Shown here: positions 1 through 8,446 of the stretch, in pieces
How the letters are laid out: every line of letters starts with the position of its first letter
How positions within the stretch are numbered: the first letter of the stretch is position 1
NCBI RefSeq assembly: GCF_016786325.1
Contig: NZ_JADWYU010000095.1
Span: 10,581 to 45,250 of the forward strand
Length of the DNA: 34,670 bases
From: Frankia nepalensis
GTDB lineage: Bacteria; Actinomycetota; Actinomycetes; Frankiales; Frankiaceae
Reading direction: 5' to 3'
The notes under the pieces: model-generated
The model's input: the letters and a program-made list of their open reading frames with translations, nothing else
Databases searched by the model: none
What the model was told of the DNA's origin: nothing
Translations under genes and position numbers: made by a program

Positions 1-75
1 ACCAACGATCATCACGTTCCGCGGAACCAACGATCATCACGTTCCGCGGAACCAACGATCATCACGTTCCGCGGA
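1..75. repeat. Three tandem copies of a 25-bp repeat with an internal palindrome
   Basis: Positions 1-25, 26-50 and 51-75 are identical. Each copy, together with the first bases of the next, contains the 12-bp palindrome GTTCCGCGGAAC (16-27, 41-52, 66-77). The array is cut by the window edge, so more copies may lie upstream. There are no spacers, so it is not CRISPR. It lies about 110 bp upstream of a TetR gene and could be a multi-site operator or simply an intergenic tandem repeat. Confidence 0.9.
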
Positions 76-85
76 ACGCCTCGGG

Positions 86-110
86 CGCCGAGGCGCCCTC
101 GGCGGTTTTG
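86..110 (+). terminator. Hairpin with short T tract, probable intrinsic terminator
   Basis: CGCCGAGG (86-93), a CGC loop and CCTCGGCG (97-104) form a perfect 8-bp stem followed by GTTTTG. An overlapping alternative stem (77-84 with 88-95) shares bases with it, so two exclusive folds are possible. It probably ends a transcript entering from upstream of the window. Confidence 0.55.
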
Positions 111-186
111 TGGACTTGGCCCGGGCCGCGGCGGACCGACGGCAGCGTCCTGTTCAAGGGTGGCGTGGCCTACGGTGGATGTCGCC

Positions 187-1059
187 ATGACCACTGGGCC
201 CCGTGAGACCCGCGCGCGTCGCCGTCGCCGGACTGATCTCGACGAGCGGCAGATCGTCGACGCCGCGACCCGGGTCGTCGCCCGTGTCGGGATCGATGGC
301 CTCACCATGCGGGCCGTGGCCGCCGAGCTCGGTCTGTCCTCAATGGCCAGCTATTACTGGGTGCCGAGCAAATCGGCCCTGTTCGAGTTGATCGCCGACG
401 CGGTGCTCGAACGGATCGAGATCTCGCGCTCAGACGAACCATGGGACGCCAAGCTGCGGAAGCTGTTCGTCTCCGCTCGCGCGGAGCTCAGCCGCTATCC
501 CGGCCTCGCCGAACTGCTGCTCCACCGGACCACCCACACGCCCAACACGGTCCGACTGGAGAACGAGCTCCAGGACCTGCTACGCGGGGCCGGGTTCGGT
601 ACCGAGGCCGGGGCGCTCGCCGAGGCGTTCGTCGTCTACCTGTACGGCTGGGTGAGCTACGAGAACCGCCCCGCCGATCCCGACGCCACCCAGACGCCCA
701 GGTGGGGCGGAGGGCCGCCCCTTCCCGGCACCGCCCAGGGCTTCACCTTCGGCCTCGACCTGCTCATCGAGGGCGCCCGACGGCGACAGCCGGGTACCAC
801 CAACCCCGGGACCTCCGCGACCGGCATCCCCACCACCCAGCCGGCCGCCACCGCCACTTCCGCCACCGCCACATCAGCCACCGCCACGTCCGCCACCGGC
901 GCGTCCGCCGGCGCCAGCGCGGGCACTCCCACTCCCGCCGCCACTCCCACCAACGCCGGCGCGGGCACTCCCACCGGCGCGGGCACTCCCACCGACGTCG
1001 GCATTTCCACCGACGTCGGCACCACCACATCCGCCAGCGCCGGCACCACCATCCGCTGA
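187..1059 (+). CDS. TetR-family transcriptional regulator with long low-complexity C-terminal tail
   Basis: A DNA-binding repressor of 290 aa if started at ATG 187, which has GGTGGA 7 nt upstream; an in-frame start at 160 is possible. An Arg-rich N-terminus precedes a TetR helix-turn-helix at about residues 20-65, with the recognition segment LGLSSMASYYWVPSKSALF. The middle fits the TetR_C class ligand-binding region. The last ~90 residues are almost only Thr, Ala, Gly, Ser and Pro, encoded by short GC-rich repeats, and are probably disordered. The ligand is unknown. The next gene on the same strand is a P450, a natural regulatory target, but that gene has its own promoter, so the link is inference. 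Confidence 0.85.
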   Translation: MTTGPRETRARRRRRTDLDERQIVDAATRVVARVGIDGLTMRAVAAELGLSSMASYYWVPSKSALFELIADAVLERIEISRSDEPWDAKLRKLFVSARAELSRYPGLAELLLHRTTHTPNTVRLENELQDLLRGAGFGTEAGALAEAFVVYLYGWVSYENRPADPDATQTPRWGGGPPLPGTAQGFTFGLDLLIEGARRRQPGTTNPGTSATGIPTTQPAATATSATATSATATSATGASAGASAGTPTPAATPTNAGAGTPTGAGTPTDVGISTDVGTTTSASAGTTIR

Positions 1060-1170
1060 TCCGCCGCCGGGCCGCCGGCCGCCGAGGCGCCACCGACCGC
1101 GCCCGGTCCGACCAGCGCGCCGGCCTCGCGCCTCCCTTGGCGCGCCGCCGGCGCCGGCGCCGGCGCCGCT

Positions 1171-1245
1171 TGATCGCCGTTTGTGCCCTCCGGGGGTCGT
1201 GATTCAGCCCCGCCGACGACCCCGGGAGGGCACAAACCGCGATCA
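1171..1245. repeat. Palindromic intergenic repeat, copy 1
   Basis: A 30-nt left arm (1171-1200) and a 30-nt right arm (1216-1245) are inverted with 28 of 30 matches around a 15-nt loop. The outer end reads TGATCGCCGTTTGTGCCCT. A related element with nearly the same outer sequence lies at 18424-18502, so this looks like a dispersed palindromic family (REP- or MITE-like) rather than a one-off terminator. Confidence 0.8.
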
Positions 1246-1295
1246 CGACGGGATCGAGCACCTGATTCACCGCGGGGCCGCCGGCTCGGCCGTGG

Positions 1296-1325
1296 TTGAC
1301 AGGCTCGATTTGAGCGACGTAAAAA
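1296..1325 (+). promoter_or_regulatory. Sigma70-type promoter for the P450 gene
   Basis: A perfect -35 TTGACA (1296-1301) is followed after 18 nt by TAAAAA (1320-1325) inside the A-rich run TAAAAATAAG, which stands out in very GC-rich DNA. It lies about 100 bp upstream of the GTG at 1427. Confidence 0.6.
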
Positions 1326-1426
1326 TAAGCCGGTCGAGGCCGTGTGGGCGTTCATCGTGATCCAGGCGGCGCCACGCGGGTGACGGACCGGAGCCGTGCG
1401 GCGGCACCCGGCGTCGAGGAGGATCC

Positions 1427-2653
1427 GTGGGCGGCGACCATGCGGCGGGGCTGGCGGCCCCCGGTCCGGTCGGGCTGGAGTTCGACCCCTTCTCGGAGGC
1501 GTTCTTCGCCGACCCGCATCCCGTCTACCGTTTGATGCGCGAGCGGCAGCCGGTCTACTACAGCGAGCGGCACGACTTCCACGCGCTCACCCGCTACGAC
1601 GACGTGTCGACGGCCCTCAAGGACTGGGAGACGTTCTCCTCGGCGCGCGGCGTCGACCTGGAATCCATCAAGAAGGGCGCGGTCGCCCCCGCCGGAATCA
1701 TCGCGCTCGATCCGCCCGACCAGACCCGCTTACGCGTCCTGGTCAGCCGCGCGTTCACCCCCCGGGCCATCCTCGGACTCGAGCCCATGGTCAAGGAGGT
1801 GATCGACCGGCGCCTCGACGCGCTTGGGGACACGTTCGACGCGGTCGAGGACTTCTCAGCCCTCTTCCCGATAGAGATCATTTCTCGCATGCTCGGGATC
1901 CCGCCTGAGCGGCACGCCTTCGTCCGGCGCTCGGTCGACCGGATGCTCGCGCGCCGGGACTCCCTGGCGATGAGCGACGACCAGCTGGCCGTGGCCATCG
2001 AGCTCGGCGCCTACTACTACACACTGTGCGTCGAACGTCGCGACAACCTCGGCGACGACATGATCAGTCGACTGATCGCCGCCGAGGTGGAGCGCGACGA
2101 CGGTACCCGCCTGGGCCTCACGGACGTGGAGATCGCCAGCTTCGTCTCCCTGCTCGGGAATGCCGGGTCGGAGACGGTCACCAAGCTGGTCGCGAACGCC
2201 TTCGTGCTGTTCTTCCAGAACCCCGACCAGTGGCGGCTGCTCCAGGAAAATCCCGCGCTGATCCCCCGGGCGGTGGAGGAGATCCTGCGTTTCGACCCCC
2301 CGGTCAGCTATGTCGGCCGATACGCGACGCGGGACGTCACCCTGCACGGAAGGACCATTCCGCGTGGCGGCGCGGTCCTGCTGGCCATCGGCGCCGCAAC
2401 CCGTGACGAGGCCGCGTACGCCGACCCGGACCGGTTCGACATCACCCGGCCGGTCCGGCACAACCTCGGCTTCGGTTACGGGGTGCACAACTGCCTCGGC
2501 GCCGCCCTCGCCCGGATAGAGAGCCGGCTGGCGCTCACGGAGATGCTCCGCCGGATGCCGACGTACCGCGTCGACCTTTCCGGCCTCCAGCGGGTACGCA
2601 TGGCGAACGTGCGGGGCTTCGCGCACGTGCCGGTCGAGGTCGTCGGCCGGTAG
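1427..2653 (+). CDS. Cytochrome P450
   Basis: A soluble bacterial class I P450 of 408 aa, expected to take electrons from ferredoxin and insert oxygen into a small hydrophobic substrate. All hallmarks are present: the I-helix oxygen-activation motif AGSET (246-250), the K-helix ExxR at E285-R288, and the heme loop FGYGVHNCLG with Cys356 as thiolate ligand. The GTG start at 1427 is chosen for the strong GAGGAGGA just upstream. No ferredoxin or reductase gene is adjacent. It ends 16 bp before the convergent DUF5682 gene. The CYP family cannot be fixed by eye. Context next to a TetR gene suggests induction by a substrate. Confidence 0.93.
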   Translation: MGGDHAAGLAAPGPVGLEFDPFSEAFFADPHPVYRLMRERQPVYYSERHDFHALTRYDDVSTALKDWETFSSARGVDLESIKKGAVAPAGIIALDPPDQTRLRVLVSRAFTPRAILGLEPMVKEVIDRRLDALGDTFDAVEDFSALFPIEIISRMLGIPPERHAFVRRSVDRMLARRDSLAMSDDQLAVAIELGAYYYTLCVERRDNLGDDMISRLIAAEVERDDGTRLGLTDVEIASFVSLLGNAGSETVTKLVANAFVLFFQNPDQWRLLQENPALIPRAVEEILRFDPPVSYVGRYATRDVTLHGRTIPRGGAVLLAIGAATRDEAAYADPDRFDITRPVRHNLGFGYGVHNCLGAALARIESRLALTEMLRRMPTYRVDLSGLQRVRMANVRGFAHVPVEVVGR

Positions 2654-2669
2654 CCACGCGACCCGGCCG

Positions 2670-5600
2670 TCAGCGGCCGATCAGGGCCGCGACGGCGGCG
2701 GCCGTCGTCGGGAAGCGGTCCAGCAGAGCCGTGGCCTCGCTGTCGGGCCCGGCGACGTTGTCGGACCCGGCTACCGGGTCCGCCTGATCCGCCCGGCCCG
2801 CGCCGGTCGACGAAGGCCACTCGGTCTCCAGATCTAGCAGGGCCGCCAAGGCGTCGGTGGTGGCCGGATGGCCGACGAGCAGATCCGTCAGCGGCCCCGC
2901 GACCACCGGGCGCGCGGCGGCCCACGCGCCGCCAGGTCCAGTCGCCGCCTGGCCCGGCGGCGCGGCCGGGGCCGACCACGGCGCGGTCCAGGCGTCCAGG
3001 TCGGCGAGGCCGGCGGGGAACGTGCGCCCCGCCTCCCGGACCAGCGTGGGCACGTGCTCGGCGGCGTGGTCCCGCAGGGTCCGGATCAGCGTGGGCAGCC
3101 ACGGGAGCAGGACGTGGTCGGGCAGCCGGGCGAACGCCTTGGAGATCACCTCGACGACGAACGGCGCGAGCGTCGGCACGGGCTCCAGGGCCTGCACGAA
3201 GCCGGCGAGGTAGCGCGGGAACGCGGGGATGACCAGCGGGTTGGCGAGCAGCCCGTCGCAGCGCGCCCGCAGCTCGGCCATCGACAGCTGGCCGAGCCGA
3301 GTCTGCGCGGCCCACAGCAGCGCCGTCCGCGCCGGCTCCTCCGGATGGGACTGGCGCACCGCCAGCTCCAGCTGCGCGCGGTCGCAGCCGAGGGCGAGCG
3401 CCAGGTTCTCCAGCGTCAGCAGGAAGCCGAGCATGGAGGCGACCTGGCGCACCGTGGTGTCCTCGGCCGCGAAGGCGATCGGCAGCAGCGTGCAGTAGTG
3501 CGCGTAACCACGCGTGACGAACTGCTCGCACCAGGCCGGCAGCGTGGGCTCACTGACGCGGTAGTGGTCGAGCAGCCGCCGGATCCGGCGCAGCACCTCG
3601 GGCGCGTCGTCCACGGTCCGCTCGCTGGTCAGCAGCTCGACGGCGCGGGCTCCGAGCTCGTCCGCCAGGCGCCGGCTGTCGAGGAAGGTGACGGCGTCCT
3701 CGACGGCGGCGAGCGCGCCGGCCGCCGTCGCGTCCGGCGCCCAGGCGGCGCGGCGCAGTCGCTGCTCCAGGGCCTGCTCGACGGTGACCGCCTCGTAGCC
3801 CAGCTCGATGAGCACGCGCTGATGCCGGCCGATCGCCAGGTCCCAGCTTTCCTGGGGTGACCGCTCCCCCAGCCGCCGTACGCCGAGGATCGGGCGGACC
3901 GCGCCGTCCGGCAGCAGGTAGCGCAGCATCCACAGCAGGTGTGAGCAGGGCGCCAGCTCGGGGTTCGCGGTCAGGTCGAGCAGCGCCCGCTGCACCGTGC
4001 GCTTGGAGAGGTCGAGCCCCAGCGGCGCCAGCCGGTCGTGGACGTCGCGGGCCAGCGGCGGGAGCGCGTCGTAGCCGACCTGGCCGACCCGGTCGCCGCC
4101 GAGCAGGATCTCGCACAGCCGGCGCACGTCGCGCCGGCCGGGCACCACGTCCTTCTCGATGCAGGTGACCGCGGCGTCCTGGAAGTCGTAGGGCGTCGGG
4201 CGGGCGCGGTTGCGCATGCCGGCCAGCAGGATCGACGACTCGAACACCGCGATGGCGTCCGCCGTGCTGGCGAGGTAGCCGTTGCGGCGCGCCAGCCGGA
4301 CGATGTCGACGCTCCAGCCGAGCAGTTCGTCCTCGTCGATCCCGTCCAGCGCGGGCGGGCTCTCCAGGAAGCCGGACAGCCGCTCGGCGCCCTCGGCCGG
4401 CCGGCTCGTGCCACCAACCGGCCCTGCGCCTGACCGGGTCGCCGCGCGGGACTTCGCGGGCCGCGCGCCCTTGGCGGCGCCACGCTGGCCGGACAGGCGG
4501 AAGGGGGCGACGCCGGTGCGGGCCACCGCCTTCGCCCAGGTGGCCGCCGCGATCGACACGGAGCCGCCAGCCAGGCCGAACTGCGCCTCGATCGCGGAGT
4601 GGCTCGACGGGATGAGCCCGTACAGCCAGCGGGTTCCCGTCACGGGCGGGATCTCGTGGCCGGCCTCCGCCGCGCCGGGCGCCGGCGGGCCGGGCGCGGC
4701 CGGTTGGACGGCGGCGGACGCGGCCGGGAGGGCGGGCTCGGGGGCGGGAACCGGATCCACGGCGGTGCTGGCGGCGTCCGCGGCCGGCGCGGGTGCGCCG
4801 AACTCGGGAACGCGGCTGACCGCGTGGAAGGCGCCGCACACGTGCAGGCAGTCCGCCGGGTCGACGCCGGAGCTGGCCAGGTGCTCCCGGATCCGGGTCC
4901 ACATGTGCCGCTCGCGGGCCTCGTCCCGGGCATGCCGGCCGTCGTCGTCGGAAGGCCGCAGCCGGCGGAACAGGCTGCCGACGAGCGCCATGGCCTGGCG
5001 ATAGGTGTCATGGTCGGCGCCGGCGAGCGGCTGCTCGACGTACTGGTCCCACCATTCCGACCAGTGCCGGACCCTGCCGTGACGCAGCAGGAACTCCTCC
5101 AGTTCCGCGAACCGGGGCCGCAGGTCGCCGATCTCGACGCCGACCGCGTCGCCGTGCAGCGCCGGCTGGTCGCCGTCGCGCTCCGGGTCGGCGGCGTCCG
5201 CCGGCGCCGGCCCCGCGCCGTCGTCGGTCGAGGGCCCCGCCGCCGGGCGCCGGCGGTTCTCCCACTGGAAGAGGTGGTCGGCCGACCAGTCGACGAGCAC
5301 CAGCTCGACGCCCGGGGTCTCCAGCGCGTAGGCGATGGCCTGGTACTCCGCGGACGCCTCGGTGATCGGGGCGATGACGCTCAGCGGCCCGGACCCGGCC
5401 GGGAAGCCCGTCAGCTCGTGGGCGAACGCCTGCAGGGCCACGGGCAGCGAGCAGTTGCGCAGCTCCCCGAGCAGCGGGCGCAGGTCCTCGCACAGCTCCA
5501 GGTAGATGACCTTGGGCCGCTTCTCCCGCAGCCGCCGGGCCATCGCCAGCGCGGAGGCCGGCGAGTGATGGCAGACCGGGAAGATCTCCAGCCGTTCGTC

Positions 5601-5840
5601 CAGCGCCCAGGCGACGTCGTCGACCAGGCCGGCGAGGATCTCCGCCAGCGTGGCGGAGTCCGCGGCGAAGGCCGCCGCGGCGTCCACCAGCCGCCCCCGC
5701 AGCTGTCCGAACGAGTTGTGGCCCTCCACGGCCGCGGCTCGCGGGTCGGCGAGCCGGGCGTCCCCCGCGTTCACCGCGCCGTTCACAGCGTTCACCGCGT
5801 TCACAGCGGGCTCGTTCACCACGTTCACCACGGGGCTCAC
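2670..5840 (-). CDS. DUF5682-type large protein (YehM-like) of a MoxR/VWA/SWIM operon
   Basis: A 1056-aa protein of unknown biochemical role, last gene of the five-gene operon. The GTG start at 5840 overlaps the ATPase stop as GTGA, indicating translational coupling. The N-terminus is a short Val-Asn repeat stretch (about residues 4-24). The family core starts near residue 85 with the motif FPVCHHSPASA (C90, H91, H92), followed by an acidic YLELCEDL segment and, further on, CGAFHA. Such His/Glu signatures recall the EreA/ChaN/TraB-like superfamily, but that is inference. A Pro/Ala-rich insert separates this part from a long helical C-terminal half. A longer frame running upstream to 7115 is a shadow over the ATPase gene. 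E. coli YehM is the nearest counterpart I know by context. Confidence 0.75.
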   Translation of the reverse strand: MSPVVNVVNEPAVNAVNAVNGAVNAGDARLADPRAAAVEGHNSFGQLRGRLVDAAAAFAADSATLAEILAGLVDDVAWALDERLEIFPVCHHSPASALAMARRLREKRPKVIYLELCEDLRPLLGELRNCSLPVALQAFAHELTGFPAGSGPLSVIAPITEASAEYQAIAYALETPGVELVLVDWSADHLFQWENRRRPAAGPSTDDGAGPAPADAADPERDGDQPALHGDAVGVEIGDLRPRFAELEEFLLRHGRVRHWSEWWDQYVEQPLAGADHDTYRQAMALVGSLFRRLRPSDDDGRHARDEARERHMWTRIREHLASSGVDPADCLHVCGAFHAVSRVPEFGAPAPAADAASTAVDPVPAPEPALPAASAAVQPAAPGPPAPGAAEAGHEIPPVTGTRWLYGLIPSSHSAIEAQFGLAGGSVSIAAATWAKAVARTGVAPFRLSGQRGAAKGARPAKSRAATRSGAGPVGGTSRPAEGAERLSGFLESPPALDGIDEDELLGWSVDIVRLARRNGYLASTADAIAVFESSILLAGMRNRARPTPYDFQDAAVTCIEKDVVPGRRDVRRLCEILLGGDRVGQVGYDALPPLARDVHDRLAPLGLDLSKRTVQRALLDLTANPELAPCSHLLWMLRYLLPDGAVRPILGVRRLGERSPQESWDLAIGRHQRVLIELGYEAVTVEQALEQRLRRAAWAPDATAAGALAAVEDAVTFLDSRRLADELGARAVELLTSERTVDDAPEVLRRIRRLLDHYRVSEPTLPAWCEQFVTRGYAHYCTLLPIAFAAEDTTVRQVASMLGFLLTLENLALALGCDRAQLELAVRQSHPEEPARTALLWAAQTRLGQLSMAELRARCDGLLANPLVIPAFPRYLAGFVQALEPVPTLAPFVVEVISKAFARLPDHVLLPWLPTLIRTLRDHAAEHVPTLVREAGRTFPAGLADLDAWTAPWSAPAAPPGQAATGPGGAWAAARPVVAGPLTDLLVGHPATTDALAALLDLETEWPSSTGAGRADQADPVAGSDNVAGPDSEATALLDRFPTTAAAVAALIGR

Positions 5841-6952
5841 GACAGGGCCGCGATGGCCTGGCGGCCGCCCTCGAGGAAGTCGGGCCACAGGCCGCCGTCG
5901 GACTTGCCGCGCGGCTCGACGACGGTGTGCAGGTACTTGTTGAGGATCGCGAGGTCCTCTGGGCTGCGGCGGGCGAGCGAGCCGACCAGCGAGCCCGCCA
6001 ACGTGCCGGCCCGCAGCACGCGCTCGCCGAAGAACTGGCTGTGCAGGATCGCGTCCTCCAGGACGCCGATCTGCTCGGCGGTCGACAGCGCCGACTCGAG
6101 CTTCTCGTCGTCGCTGGTCGCGGACGCGGCGGCGCCGCGCAGGTCGGCGAAGCTCTGCAGCAGGATGTCGAGCAGCGTCGGTGGGACGTCCAGCTCGATC
6201 TGGTGGCGGCGCAGCAGCTCGGCGGTGCGGAACCGGACGATGTCGGCCTCGCTGCGCTTGTTCGTCACCACCGGGATCCGGACGAAGTTGAACCGCCGCT
6301 TGAGGGCCGAGGACAGGTCGTTGACGCCCCGGTCCCGGCTGTTGGCCGTCGCGATGATCGAGAAGCCGGGCCTGGCGAACACGACGTTGTCGCTGTCGAG
6401 CTCCGGGATCGACACGTACTTCTCGGAGAGGATCGAGATCAGCGCGTCCTGGACGTCGCTGGTCGAGCGGGTCAGCTCCTCGAACCGGCCGATGACGCCG
6501 CGCTCCATCGCCGTCATGATCGGCGAGGGGATCATCGACTCGCGGGACTGCCCCTTGGCGATCACCATCGAGACGTTCCACGAGTACTTGATGTGGTCCT
6601 CGGTCGTGCCCGCGGTGCCCTGGACGACCAGTGTCGAGTCGCGGCTGATCGCGGCGGCGAGCAGCTCGGCGAGCCAGCTCTTGCCCGTGCCGGGGTCGCC
6701 GATCAGCAGCAGGCCCCGGTCCGAGGCCAGGGTGACGATGGCGCGCTCGACCAGGCTGGTGTCGCCGAACCACTTCTGGTCGATCTGGCGGTCCAGCCCG
6801 TCGGACCTCTGGGACCCGAGGACGAACAGGCGGACCATCCGAGGGCTCAGCCGCCAGGAGAACGGCTTCGGCCCGTCGTCGACGGACTCCAGCCAGTCCA
6901 GCTCTTCGGCGTACTTGGCCTCGGCGGGTGCACGCAGCTGCTCGGCGGTCAT
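5837..6952 (-). CDS. MoxR-type AAA+ ATPase (YehL-like)
   Basis: A 371-aa AAA+ ATPase, probably a ring-forming chaperone-like machine that acts with the neighbouring VWA protein. Walker A is GDPGTGKS (85-92). The Walker B region reads IGRFEELTR, with Glu-Glu where Asp-Glu is usual. Sensor 1 is IIATANSRDRG, and ALKRRF supplies the conserved arginines. The C-terminal helical lid is complete. The ATG at 6952 follows GAGGAGAA. It lies 69 bp after the VWA gene and overlaps the DUF5682 gene by 4 bp. MoxR ATPases are typically paired with VWA proteins. The combination with SWIM and DUF5682 proteins points to the YehL subfamily. The substrate is unknown. Confidence 0.88.
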   Translation of the reverse strand: MTAEQLRAPAEAKYAEELDWLESVDDGPKPFSWRLSPRMVRLFVLGSQRSDGLDRQIDQKWFGDTSLVERAIVTLASDRGLLLIGDPGTGKSWLAELLAAAISRDSTLVVQGTAGTTEDHIKYSWNVSMVIAKGQSRESMIPSPIMTAMERGVIGRFEELTRSTSDVQDALISILSEKYVSIPELDSDNVVFARPGFSIIATANSRDRGVNDLSSALKRRFNFVRIPVVTNKRSEADIVRFRTAELLRRHQIELDVPPTLLDILLQSFADLRGAAASATSDDEKLESALSTAEQIGVLEDAILHSQFFGERVLRAGTLAGSLVGSLARRSPEDLAILNKYLHTVVEPRGKSDGGLWPDFLEGGRQAIAALS

Positions 6953-7021
6953 GCGCGGTTCTCCTCAGCGCGGGGGAAGCTCGGGAACGTCGGGAAGGCG
7001 GAAATCTCGGGTGCCGAGGCG

Positions 7022-8446
7022 TCAGGCAACGAAGTTCTTCAGTTCGAGGACGAGCTTGCGAATGTGTCCGGAGATGACCGGCGTGCCCAGGTCCTTGAAG
7101 CGCTGCCGGAACCACGGGTTCACGCTCTGGTGGCCGGAACTGTTCACGGAACCGACCGGGATGAACTTCACGCCCGACCGGTGAACAGCCTCGATGCCGT
7201 CGAACAGCGGTTGGGAGCGGTCGAACTCATAGAAGTCCGAGATCCACACCATGACGGTGTTACGTGGATCGGTGATCTTCGGCCGGGCCATCGCCATCGC
7301 GACCGGGCCGTCGTTGCCGCCGCCGAGCTTCGTCCGCAGCAGCACCTCGAACGGGTCGTGCACCCAGGGGGTGAGGTCGAGGGCCTTGGTGTCGTAGGCG
7401 ATCAGATGTACGTCGACCTTCGGCAGGCCCGCGAAGATCGACGCCAGGATGGTGCAGTTGACCATCGAGTCGGTCATCGACCCGGACTGGTCGACCACCA
7501 CGATCATCCGCGCGGGGCTGGTACGCCGCGCGGTCTGCCGGTAGTAGAGCCGGTCGACGTAGAGGCGCTGGTCCTTGTCGTTCCAGTTCGGCAGGTTCTT
7601 CCAGATCGTCCGGTCGAGGTCGAGGTTGCGGAACACCCGCTTGGGCGGCACCGAGCGGTCGATCGTGCCCGCGCTCGCCTTCTCCACCTGGGTGCGCAGC
7701 ACCTCGGCGACCTCGTCGACGAACCTGCGGATCAGCGCCTTCGCGTTGGCCAGCGCGACGCCGGAGAGATTGTGCTTGTCACGCAGCAGCTGCTCGATCA
7801 GCGACATGCTCGGGGTGAGCTTGCTGGCCAGTGCGTTGTTCGCCAGCACCTCGCGCAGGTGCATCCGGCGCACGAGGTCGGCCTCGAGGTCGGCGAGCGT
7901 GCCGGAAAGGCCGCCCGCGTCGCCGGCCCCCGGCCCGAGCGCCGCCTTCAGCCAGGCCGCGTCGGACTGCCAGCCGGCGAGCTGGGTGGCGCTGACGCCG
8001 CCAGACCCCGTCGCGAACACGTTGAGCAGCAGTTTGGAGACCAACGCCGCGTTGCGCGCCTCGGCCCGGCCCACCGCGGCGTCGGGCCGCGTGCCGGCGC
8101 CAGGCCCGGCCGCGTCGGGCTCGATCTCGTCGGGCCCGGTCTCGTTGCCCGCGGCCGCCGGCGCGGGCCCGTCGCCAGCCGCCTCCCCACCGGCCAGCAG
8201 GCCAGGCAGCTCCTCGCCGAGCGAGGGGAAGCGCTGCACGATGTTGTCCACGGACACCGTGGGATCCAGCAGCGCGGCGGGCAGGCCGAGATCGTCCACG
8301 ATCGCCAGGCTGGCCGACTCCAGCGCGGCCTGCTCGTCCGCGGCGAAGATCCTCGACAGCAGCCGCCAGTACAGCACCTGGCGACGGTTCTCGTACGCGG
8401 CCGGGTCGACGTCGCCGGCCACCGGCCGGGTCATGTTCTCGGTCAT
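7022..8446 (-). CDS. VWA (von Willebrand A) domain protein, CoxE/YehP-like
   Basis: A 474-aa cytoplasmic protein without signal peptide. The C-terminal third is a VWA domain with an intact MIDAS motif, VVVDQSGSM (DxSxS, near residue 318), expected to bind a divalent metal and a protein partner. The N-terminal part is helical with a Pro/Ala/Gly-rich linker around residues 85-130. VWA proteins of this kind are adaptors for MoxR ATPases. Its ATG overlaps the stop of the 480-aa gene as ATGA, and the ATPase gene follows 69 bp downstream. By order and domains it matches E. coli YehP. No target can be deduced from the sequence. Confidence 0.87.
   Translation of the reverse strand: MTENMTRPVAGDVDPAAYENRRQVLYWRLLSRIFAADEQAALESASLAIVDDLGLPAALLDPTVSVDNIVQRFPSLGEELPGLLAGGEAAGDGPAPAAAGNETGPDEIEPDAAGPGAGTRPDAAVGRAEARNAALVSKLLLNVFATGSGGVSATQLAGWQSDAAWLKAALGPGAGDAGGLSGTLADLEADLVRRMHLREVLANNALASKLTPSMSLIEQLLRDKHNLSGVALANAKALIRRFVDEVAEVLRTQVEKASAGTIDRSVPPKRVFRNLDLDRTIWKNLPNWNDKDQRLYVDRLYYRQTARRTSPARMIVVVDQSGSMTDSMVNCTILASIFAGLPKVDVHLIAYDTKALDLTPWVHDPFEVLLRTKLGGGNDGPVAMAMARPKITDPRNTVMVWISDFYEFDRSQPLFDGIEAVHRSGVKFIPVGSVNSSGHQSVNPWFRQRFKDLGTPVISGHIRKLVLELKNFVA

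Larger units (their letters stand above)
1060..1426. other. Intergenic region between the TetR gene and the P450 gene
   Basis: This 367-bp gap holds a GCCGGC-type microsatellite at about 1146-1168, the palindromic repeat at 1171-1245 and a promoter at 1296-1325. No coding frame looks genuine: the frames crossing it are Arg/Pro-rich shadows. Confidence 0.7.

Noticed and set aside
1-75. CRISPR array
   Set aside because: The three 25-bp repeats abut directly with no spacers, and no cas gene is present.
5841-7115. N-terminal extension of the DUF5682 protein to a 1481-aa frame
   Set aside because: The extra part is Arg/Ala-rich shadow sequence antiparallel in phase to the well-supported ATPase gene; the GTGA overlap at 5840 gives a natural start.
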